The notes under the pieces were generated by a model that saw only the letters and a list, made by a program, of their open reading frames with translations, was not told where the DNA came from and did not search any database. 18,682 nucleotides of DNA from Aalborgiella sp031390045 (GTDB lineage Bacteria; Pseudomonadota; Gammaproteobacteria; Burkholderiales; Burkholderiaceae_C): positions 1 to 18,682 of the forward strand of contig JANMTB010000190.1 of the NCBI GenBank assembly GCA_031390045.1. Reading direction: 5' to 3'. The position numbers were made by a program, and so were the translations under genes. Shown piece after piece: positions 12,614 to 18,682 of this stretch. Within the stretch, counting starts at the first letter, position 1. Every line of letters begins with the position of its first letter.

Positions 12614-12667
12614 TTCAATGAAGAATAAGAGTGTACGGGGCGCAATTTTTTTAAATCAAAATGCGTT

Positions 12668-12685
12668 TTGTCACACAATTGACAT
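12668..12685 (+). promoter_or_regulatory. PHO box for pstS operon
   Basis: TTGTCACACAATTGACAT has the 11-bp-spaced half-sites TGTCAC and TGACAT and matches the PhoB consensus at about 13 of 18 positions. Ten bases further on, TAAAGT (12696-12701) occupies the spacing at which the -10 box of PhoB-dependent promoters is found. The pstS start is 50 bp downstream of the box. Confidence 0.72.
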
Positions 12686-12735
12686 AAATACTACTTAAAG
12701 TACCTTCATTGTTCAACAACCGATGAGGTTTAATT

Positions 12736-13779
12736 ATGAAGTTCACATCTAAATTTACACTGATAACCATTAGTAGTTTCGTTGCGTTATCGTATTCATT
12801 GAGCGCCTATTCTCAAGACGTAACAGGTGCTGGCGCGTCATTCCCAGCGCCGTTGTATTCCAAATGGGCATCAGACTACAACAAGGCTACTGGCGTAAAA
12901 ATCAACTACCAATCCGTTGGATCTGGTGCAGGTATCAAACAAATTGAAGCTAAAACGGTTGATTTTGGCGCTTCAGACATGCCTTTGAAAGATGAAGAGC
13001 TAAAAGCCAAGGGATTGATGCAGTTTCCTACAGTGATTGGTGGTGTTGTGCCTGTCGTGAACATCAAAGGGATTGCGCCAGGTCAATTGAAGCTTAACGG
13101 CCAAGTTTTGGGTGACATTTTCTTGGGAAAAATCACCAAGTGGGATGATGCAGCGATTAAGGCTTTGAATCCGACTCTCGCTTTGCCAGCAGACGTAATT
13201 TCACCGGTACGACGCGCAGATGGCTCTGGTACCAGCTTTATTTTTACTAATTACTTGAGCAAAGTTAATACCGAGTGGAAATCCAAAGTCGGCGAGGGCA
13301 CGGCGGTGAACTGGCCTGTTGGCGCTGGCGGCAAAGGCAATGAAGGCGTAGCTGCTTTCGTCAATCGGTTGCCAAATTCCATCGGCTATGTGGAATATGC
13401 GTATGTAAAACAAAACAAAATGACTTTTGCGGTGATGCAGAATGCAAATGGTGCTTTTGTATCACCAGATGATTTAACCTTTAAAGCGGCGGCTGCTGGC
13501 GCTGATTGGGTAAAAAGTTTCTATCAAATTTTGACTAACCAAGCTGGTAAAGATGCATGGCCATTGACAGGTGCAACATTTATCTTGATGCAAAAAACAC
13601 AAGATAAACCAGCACAAGCCACTTCGACTCTGAAATTTTTCGATTGGGCTTATAAAAATGGCGATAAAACGGCCGAAGATTTAGACTATTCGCCAATGCC
13701 TGCCGGTGTAAAAACAGCGATTGAAAAATCATGGGCTGAGATTAAAGACGGTGCTGGAAAATCTGTCGCCATTAAATAA
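12736..13779 (+). CDS. pstS: Periplasmic phosphate-binding protein PstS
   Basis: PstS captures inorganic phosphate in the periplasm and delivers it to the PstCA channel. The 347-residue precursor has a Sec signal peptide: Lys at 2 and 6, a hydrophobic core ~7-22, and probable cleavage after S26 (SAYS/QDVTG). The mature start carries VTGAGASFPAPLYSKW, then YQSVGSGAGIKQI (58-70), FGASDMPL (78-85) and RRADGSGTSFIFTNYL (159-174), the loops that bind phosphate. It has no lipobox cysteine. GAGG lies 7 nt before ATG 12736. It leads a seven-gene run to phoR and should be the most strongly transcribed member; the PHO box upstream supports PhoB activation. Confidence 0.97.
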   Translation: MKFTSKFTLITISSFVALSYSLSAYSQDVTGAGASFPAPLYSKWASDYNKATGVKINYQSVGSGAGIKQIEAKTVDFGASDMPLKDEELKAKGLMQFPTVIGGVVPVVNIKGIAPGQLKLNGQVLGDIFLGKITKWDDAAIKALNPTLALPADVISPVRRADGSGTSFIFTNYLSKVNTEWKSKVGEGTAVNWPVGAGGKGNEGVAAFVNRLPNSIGYVEYAYVKQNKMTFAVMQNANGAFVSPDDLTFKAAAAGADWVKSFYQILTNQAGKDAWPLTGATFILMQKTQDKPAQATSTLKFFDWAYKNGDKTAEDLDYSPMPAGVKTAIEKSWAEIKDGAGKSVAIK

Positions 13780-13812
13780 TTAGGTATAGCCTGAAATAGA
13801 TAAGGAAAATAA

Positions 13813-14856
13813 GTGTCGTCAACACTACCCGTCAGCAATACACAGTTTGAAATGCCTGGATCTATTCAAAGACCAGAAAAAAATAAGACTGTTGTGAAGC
13901 CGCCTCCCAAAAATCCTCGGACATGGGGTTGGTTGCCAGACAAACTTTTTGGCATTGCTGCAAAAGCTGCAGCAATACTGACTCTTGCAATGCTGATGGG
14001 GATCTTGATATCGTTGGTAGTTGGTGCATTGCCAGCCATAGAAAAATTTGGTTTTGGTTTTTTAACCAACAGCACTTGGGATCCTGTGAAGGAAGAGTTT
14101 GGCGGTTTGGTGATGATTTATGGCACCTTGGCTACATCGTTCATTGCCTTGCTGATAGCTGTTCCCGTCAGTTTTGGTATAGCTTTGTTTTTGACAGAGC
14201 TATCACCATCCTGGCTAAAAAGACCGCTAGGTACTGCTATTGAGTTACTAGCTGCAGTGCCATCAATCGTCTATGGTATGTGGGGTTTGCTGGTATTCGG
14301 CCCAATATTGGCGACTTATGTCCAGCAGCCTTTGCAAACCTTGTTGAAAGATGTACCTGTTTTGGGTGGGCTTGTTACGGGTCCCCCTGTGGGCATAGGC
14401 ATATTGTCAGCAGGTATTATTTTGGCGATCATGATCATTCCTTTTATCGCATCGGTGATGCGTGATGTGTTTGAGGTGACGCCACCAATGCTCAAAGAGT
14501 CTGCTTATGCTTTGGGATCTACAACGTGGGAAGTCATGTCCAAAGTGGTGTTGCCCTATACCAAAGCCGGTGTCGTGGGTGGCATCATGCTTGGGCTGGG
14601 ACGGGCATTAGGCGAAACGATGGCGGTAACCTTCATCATTGGCAATACGAATCAGTTGAATTCGTTGAGTGTTTTTGAGGCTGCAAACAGTATTACTTCT
14701 GCTTTGGCTAATGAGTTTGCTGAGGCCGGTGCAGGTTTGCATCAAGCATCTCTGTTCTACCTTGGATTGGTTTTGTTTTTTATTACGTTTGTGGTGCTTA
14801 CATTCTCTAAATTGCTGTTGACGCAGTTAAAGAAGAATGAGGGTTCAAAATCATGA
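13813..14856 (+). CDS. pstC: Phosphate ABC transporter permease PstC
   Basis: One of the two membrane subunits of the PstSCAB phosphate importer. It starts with GTG 13813, supported by AAGGA six nt upstream. Residues 1-45 are a polar, Pro/Lys-rich cytoplasmic extension. About six membrane segments follow, beginning near 46-70. The EAA loop that contacts PstB is ESAYALGSTTWEVMSKVVLP (229-248), and GLGRALGETMAVTFIIGNTN (261-280) is a permease signature. The 347-residue length is normal to slightly long because of the N-terminal tail. It lies 33 bp after pstS and overlaps pstA by 4 bp (ATGA), so the two permeases are translationally coupled. Confidence 0.96.
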   Translation: MSSTLPVSNTQFEMPGSIQRPEKNKTVVKPPPKNPRTWGWLPDKLFGIAAKAAAILTLAMLMGILISLVVGALPAIEKFGFGFLTNSTWDPVKEEFGGLVMIYGTLATSFIALLIAVPVSFGIALFLTELSPSWLKRPLGTAIELLAAVPSIVYGMWGLLVFGPILATYVQQPLQTLLKDVPVLGGLVTGPPVGIGILSAGIILAIMIIPFIASVMRDVFEVTPPMLKESAYALGSTTWEVMSKVVLPYTKAGVVGGIMLGLGRALGETMAVTFIIGNTNQLNSLSVFEAANSITSALANEFAEAGAGLHQASLFYLGLVLFFITFVVLTFSKLLLTQLKKNEGSKS

Positions 14857-15767
14857 TTGCTAAAACGAATCCAGTTGCGTTAAATACTGTGGAAGTTAAA
14901 CATAAAAATTTGCAAGCTTCCGCCTTGGCTAGAGCTTCGAAATTTAAACAGCGAAAGCGTATCAATCAACTTGCGTTGACATTGTCATTGCTCGCTATGT
15001 GTTTCGGTCTTTTTTGGCTGATTTGGATACTGTGGGAAACCATTCGTTTGGGCGTTGGCGGACTCGCGATTGCTACATTCACTGAAATGACGCCGCCACC
15101 TAACGAATCTGGTGGTATTGCAAACGCTATTTACGGCTCTTTTCTGATGGTGCTTTTGGCAACTTTTGTGGGAACACCTGTCGGTATCATGGCTGGCATC
15201 TACCTTGCTGAGTATGAAACTAAAAGTTGGTTGGCAAATATCACAAGATTCGTGAACGATATTTTGCTGTCAGCGCCATCGATCGTGATTGGTTTGTTTG
15301 TTTACGCAGTCATCGTAACGCGGTTTAAATCATTTTCTGGCTGGGCAGGCGTTATCGCACTGGCAATGATTGCTATTCCGGTTGTTATTCGAACTACTGA
15401 GAACATGCTACAACTTGTTCCAGCGGGTTTGCGTGAAGCGGCCTATGCCCTAGGATCACCAAAGTGGAAGGTGATCACAAAAATCACACTGCGCGCCGCA
15501 CGTGCTGGCGTCATTACCGGATTATTACTGGCTGTTGCTCGTATATCTGGCGAGACGGCGCCACTGCTATTTACGGCGCTCAACAACCAATTTTGGACTT
15601 CAAATTTGGGTGAGCCCATGGCAAGTTTGCCAGTGACTATTTTTAAATTTGCCATGAGCCCTTACGAAAATTGGCAGAAGCTGGCATGGGCAGGTGTTTT
15701 CCTCATTACTGCTGCTGTTTTAGGTTTAAACATTCTGGCACGCGTTTTGACGCGTAGTAAACATTAA
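14853..15767 (+). CDS. pstA: Phosphate ABC transporter permease PstA
   Basis: Second membrane subunit of the Pst importer, 304 residues. A basic cytoplasmic N-terminus (residues 1-38, ending KFKQRKRIN) is followed by about six hydrophobic segments. The EAA loop EAAYALGSPKWKVITKITL (195-213) docks on PstB, and VARISGETAPLLFTAL (228-243) is the PstA counterpart of the permease signature. ATG 14853 overlaps the pstC stop, and a GAGGG upstream could help initiation. pstB begins 18 bp after its stop. Confidence 0.96.
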   Translation: MIAKTNPVALNTVEVKHKNLQASALARASKFKQRKRINQLALTLSLLAMCFGLFWLIWILWETIRLGVGGLAIATFTEMTPPPNESGGIANAIYGSFLMVLLATFVGTPVGIMAGIYLAEYETKSWLANITRFVNDILLSAPSIVIGLFVYAVIVTRFKSFSGWAGVIALAMIAIPVVIRTTENMLQLVPAGLREAAYALGSPKWKVITKITLRAARAGVITGLLLAVARISGETAPLLFTALNNQFWTSNLGEPMASLPVTIFKFAMSPYENWQKLAWAGVFLITAAVLGLNILARVLTRSKH

Positions 15768-15785
15768 TAAAAATATGAAGTAAAT

Positions 15786-16568
15786 ATGTTGAATATAAAC
15801 ACGACTACAAATACACCTTCAAAATTATCTGTTCAAGATTTACATTTTTATTATGGAAAATTTCATGCGCTGAAAGGCATCAATCTTGAAATTCCTGAAA
15901 AAAAGGTAACTGCTTTTATTGGACCCTCGGGATGTGGAAAATCTACACTGCTGCGTACCTTTAATCGTATGTTCGAGTTGTACCCAGAGCAGCGCGCGAC
16001 GGGGTCTATAAAGCTTGACGGTCAAGATTTGCTGACTTCCAAAGAAGATGTTGCTTTGATTCGCGCAAAGATCGGCATGGTTTTTCAAAAACCAACGCCT
16101 TTTCCGATGTCAATTTATGACAATGTTGCTTTCGGCGTGAAGTTGTTTGAAAACTTAAACACCACTGATTTAGAAGAGCGTGTTGAATGGGCTTTAAAAA
16201 AAGCAGCTTTATGGAATGAGGTCAAAGACAAATTGAACCAGTCTGGTTCGGGTTTGTCTGGTGGTCAACAGCAACGTTTATGCATCGCTAGAGGCATCGC
16301 CATCAAGCCTGAAGTTTTGCTTTTGGATGAACCCTGTTCTGCGCTTGACCCGATTTCAACGTCTAAGATTGAAGAGTTGATCACTGAACTCAAATCCGAC
16401 TACACCGTGTTAATCGTGACGCATAACATGCAACAAGCGGCGCGCTGCAGTGACTTTACGGCCTATATGTATTTAGGCGATTTGATTGAATTTGGCGCTA
16501 CGGACTCGTTGTTCTTCAAACCCAATCGTAAAGAAACCGAAGACTACATTACAGGCCGCTTTGGCTGA
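15786..16568 (+). CDS. pstB: Phosphate ABC transporter ATPase PstB
   Basis: ATP-hydrolysing subunit of the importer, 260 residues and full length. Walker A is GPSGCGKST (46-54), the Q-loop VFQKPTPFPMSIYDNVAFGV (99-118) has the family-typical FPMSIYDN, the ABC signature is LSGGQQQR (157-164), Walker B is VLLLDEPCSALDP (177-189), and the switch histidine is H213 in VTHNMQQAARC. The PstB complex also transmits phosphate status to PhoR through PhoU. The Shine-Dalgarno (GAAG, 5 nt away) is weak. Confidence 0.97.
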   Translation: MLNINTTTNTPSKLSVQDLHFYYGKFHALKGINLEIPEKKVTAFIGPSGCGKSTLLRTFNRMFELYPEQRATGSIKLDGQDLLTSKEDVALIRAKIGMVFQKPTPFPMSIYDNVAFGVKLFENLNTTDLEERVEWALKKAALWNEVKDKLNQSGSGLSGGQQQRLCIARGIAIKPEVLLLDEPCSALDPISTSKIEELITELKSDYTVLIVTHNMQQAARCSDFTAYMYLGDLIEFGATDSLFFKPNRKETEDYITGRFG

Positions 16569-16591
16569 GCTGAAATTTACAGGAAATTACT

Positions 16592-17293
16592 ATGTCTGAT
16601 AAACATTTATCCACGCAATTTGACAGTGAGCTCAATGGCGTATCTTCGAAAGTGATGGAGATGGGCGGTTTGGTCGAGGAGCAGATCAGGCTGGCAATTC
16701 AGTCGCTTTCCGCCTTCAATGTTGATACGGCTAATCAAGTTACTAACAACGAATCACGTGTCAACATGATGGAAATTGACATTGACAGAGATTTATCATC
16801 CATCATTGCACGCAGACAGCCTACAGCGAGAGATTTACGTTTACTGATTGCTATTTCTAAAACGACTGCGAATCTAGAGCGTGCCGGTGATGAGGCAGAC
16901 AAAATTGCGCGTATGGTTAAGTCAATCATTCACAGCGGTTCAGCACGCTCAATTCCTTCGGCAGATTTGCGCTTGGCTGCAGATTTGGCATCCAATCAAC
17001 TGCGCAAATCGCTGGATAGTTTTGCGCGTCTCGATACTACTATGGCTGTCGGTATCTTGAAGGAAGACGACATCATTGATAAGGAATTTGACGGCTTTGT
17101 GCGAAAACTCATCACTTACATGATGGAAGACCCGAGAACCATATCTGCAAGCCTTGATTTGTTGTTTGTTGCAAAGGCCATTGAACGTATCGGAGATCAC
17201 GCAAAAAATATTGCAGAAGTAGTGATCTACATCGTTAAAGGCGCTGATGTGCGGCATACGACGATGGCTGAAATTGAATCTGCCGTAAAGTAA
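16592..17293 (+). CDS. phoU: PhoU, negative regulator of Pho signalling
   Basis: PhoU couples the Pst transporter to the PhoR kinase and keeps the Pho regulon off when phosphate is plentiful. The 233-residue, all-helical protein has the two symmetrical metal-binding repeats of the family: ERAGDEADKIARM (96-108) in the first half and ERIGDHAKNIAEVVIYI (198-214) in the second. Length and start (MSDKHLSTQFDSELNGV) are typical. AGGA lies 7 nt before the ATG. It lies 23 bp after pstB and 17 bp before phoB. Confidence 0.96.
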   Translation: MSDKHLSTQFDSELNGVSSKVMEMGGLVEEQIRLAIQSLSAFNVDTANQVTNNESRVNMMEIDIDRDLSSIIARRQPTARDLRLLIAISKTTANLERAGDEADKIARMVKSIIHSGSARSIPSADLRLAADLASNQLRKSLDSFARLDTTMAVGILKEDDIIDKEFDGFVRKLITYMMEDPRTISASLDLLFVAKAIERIGDHAKNIAEVVIYIVKGADVRHTTMAEIESAVK

Positions 17294-17310
17294 TTTCTAG
17301 TAGTAAAGCA

Positions 17311-18018
17311 ATGAAAACCACGCCACGAATACTCATTGTTGAAGATGAGCCAGCCATTGCAGAATTGTTATCTGTCAATCTTAAACACAATGGATTCGCA
17401 CCGATATGGGCCGGAGAAGGTGTGGCTGCACAGCGTGAACTGGACGTCGTTTTGCCCGATGTTATTTTGCTAGATTGGATGCTGCCAGGACAAAGCGGTT
17501 TGAGCTTGGCGCGAAAATGGCGGGCTGATCCTCGAACAAAAAACATACCCATTATTTTGCTAACGGCAAAGGGAGATGAAACCGATAAAGTTGCTGGCTT
17601 AGACTCTGGCGCTGATGACTACATTACCAAACCTTTCTCTATCAAAGAACTGTTGGCGCGTATTCGTGTGATTCTGCGTAGGCGCACCCCCGAAGTTTCC
17701 ATGCAAGTGTTGAAAATTGGTGAGTTGGCACTTGATGCGGATACACATCGCGTCGCATACCAAGACATTATTTTGAAAATTGGACCTACTGAGTTTAAGC
17801 TGTTGCAATATTTGATGACTTATCCAGAAAGAGTCCATAGCCGAGGTCAATTGTTGGATAAGGTTTGGGGTGATCATGTCTATATTGAAGAGAGAACTGT
17901 AGATGTGCACGTTAAACGATTGCGTGAATCATTAGGTACAGGCGGAATACATATAGAAACCGTGCGAGGAACTGGCTACCGAATGACAGCGCAAATTGCC
18001 ACTGTCTCGGCAAGCTAA
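17311..18018 (+). CDS. phoB: Response regulator PhoB
   Basis: PhoB activates the regulon by binding PHO boxes. The 235-residue OmpR-type regulator has a receiver domain (~5-122) with the acid pocket EDE (11-13), phosphoacceptor D55 in ILLDWMLPG, T85 and K107 (YITKPF). Its C-terminal winged helix (~130-228) contains LKIGPTEFKLLQYLM, a recognition segment around ERTVDVHVKRLRESL, and the wing IETVRGTGYRM. The strand ILLDW is the usual PhoB form. The ribosome site upstream of ATG 17311 is poor, so translation may rely on coupling with phoU. Its likely targets inside this window are the PHO boxes at 6113-6157, 12596-12613 and 12668-12685. Confidence 0.96.
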   Translation: MKTTPRILIVEDEPAIAELLSVNLKHNGFAPIWAGEGVAAQRELDVVLPDVILLDWMLPGQSGLSLARKWRADPRTKNIPIILLTAKGDETDKVAGLDSGADDYITKPFSIKELLARIRVILRRRTPEVSMQVLKIGELALDADTHRVAYQDIILKIGPTEFKLLQYLMTYPERVHSRGQLLDKVWGDHVYIEERTVDVHVKRLRESLGTGGIHIETVRGTGYRMTAQIATVSAS

Positions 18019-18037
18019 TGTTAATGCTGTAGTTAAT

Positions 18038-18682
18038 ATGTGGCGACTTATTGCAGTAATCATTTGGCAATTGGCTTGGGCTGCTGTTTTTGCCTTTTTA
18101 ACGTTTCAATTCAAATTAAACGTCGATGTGGCTTTGATGGCGTTACTTGGCGCGGTCTTGGCTGGTGTGTTTTGGTTATTCTTTAATTTCAGTAGAAGCC
18201 AGAGATATTTAGATTGGTTACGCGAAGGTGATGTGACGAACGTGCCCAAGCTAAGAGGTGAGTGGGGCGAAGCTACCGACCGCGCACGCCGCCTATTCAA
18301 AGCACAAAATCGTGACTTGCAAGCAAGTAATCAACGGTTAGATGATTTTCTTGCCGCTATTCAAGCATCTCCCAATGGTGTTGTTTTGCTTGATAAAAAT
18401 GATCAAATTGAATGGTGTAACCTAACCGCGGCAAGTCACTTTGGTTTAAACCCAGCAAAGGATGTTTCACAGCATATTGGTAATTTAGTACGTGATCCAG
18501 ATTTCAAAGCGTATCTTGCAGCTGGAGATTTCACGAATGAAGTCACGATTGCTGGTAAAAGTGGCCCAAATAGTCGTAAATCGAGGTTGGCTTTGCAACT
18601 ACATGCCTATGGGCAAGGTAAAAAGCTGCTGTTATCGAACGATGTTACTGCTATTGAAGCGGCTGAATCCATGCGACGTGAC
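18038..18682 (+). CDS. phoR: PhoR sensor histidine kinase, N-terminal part
   Basis: The frame opens at ATG 18038, 19 bp after phoB, and stays open for 215 codons to the window edge. It begins MWRLIAVIIWQLAWAAVFAF, with two membrane segments (~4-24 and ~31-50) and almost no periplasmic loop, as in PhoR. A short cytoplasmic linker of charged residues (RSQRYLDWLREGD...EWGEATDRARRLFKAQNRDLQ, given in parts) follows. A PAS domain starts near residue 102 (FLAAIQASPNGVVLLDKNDQ) and ends near LLLSNDVTAIEAAE. The final AESMRRD leads directly into the expected H-box, which is outside the window. It probably senses phosphate through PstB/PhoU and phosphorylates PhoB. Confidence 0.93.
   Translation, partial: MWRLIAVIIWQLAWAAVFAFLTFQFKLNVDVALMALLGAVLAGVFWLFFNFSRSQRYLDWLREGDVTNVPKLRGEWGEATDRARRLFKAQNRDLQASNQRLDDFLAAIQASPNGVVLLDKNDQIEWCNLTAASHFGLNPAKDVSQHIGNLVRDPDFKAYLAAGDFTNEVTIAGKSGPNSRKSRLALQLHAYGQGKKLLLSNDVTAIEAAESMRRD

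Overview
The window looks like chromosome from a betaproteobacterium, most likely Burkholderiales (Comamonadaceae-like). This rests on the family resemblance of the proteins, an ArsR/aquaporin/ArsC/ArsH arsenic operon, and a compact phosphate (Pho) regulon with class I PPK2. No rRNA or tRNA is present to confirm it, so the placement is an inference.

Left edge (1-2280): the tail of a large FAD/Fe-S oxidoreductase is followed by a small accessory patch. An HNH endonuclease with two homing-endonuclease-associated repeats lies on the minus strand. It is bracketed by integron-type core sites: its stop codon sits inside GCCTAAC of a 60-bp attC-like site, and a GTTAGGC core lies just upstream of its ribosome binding site. 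A higBA toxin-antitoxin pair follows on the plus strand. Four copies of a ~30-nt (up to ~60-nt) dispersed repeat are scattered through this 2 kb. A fifth, diverged copy appears in frame inside the neighbouring aquaporin gene.

Arsenic operon (6049 down to 2285, minus strand): arsR, an ATP-grasp enzyme of unknown substrate, arsC (low-molecular-weight phosphatase type), an AqpS-like aquaglyceroporin and arsH. There is no arsB or acr3, so arsenite produced by ArsC would leave through the channel, as in the Sinorhizobium-type operon. The ATP-grasp gene is the unexplained member. The promoter region carries a perfect 18-bp inverted repeat that contains the arsR start codon.

Lipid-remodelling operon (6200-9504, plus strand): OlsB-type acyltransferase, a calcineurin-like phosphoesterase of the LpxH/PlcP type, a GT4 glycosyltransferase and a SixA-type histidine phosphatase. 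They are tightly packed behind four tandem 11-bp PHO-box half-sites. This suggests that under phosphate starvation phospholipids are replaced by ornithine lipids and glycolipids.

Polyphosphate and Pho core (9521-18682): a Lys/Ala/Thr-rich protein with a ribbon-helix-helix-like domain, then ppx and ppk2 on the minus strand. These are divergent from pstS-pstC-pstA-pstB-phoU-phoB-phoR on the plus strand. The ppk2-pstS intergenic region holds one PHO box for each direction. phoR runs off the end of the window just before its histidine-kinase core. Together these genes sense phosphate, import it at high affinity, store and release it as polyphosphate, and economise on it in membranes. The neighbouring ars operon handles arsenate, the toxic analogue that enters through phosphate transporters.
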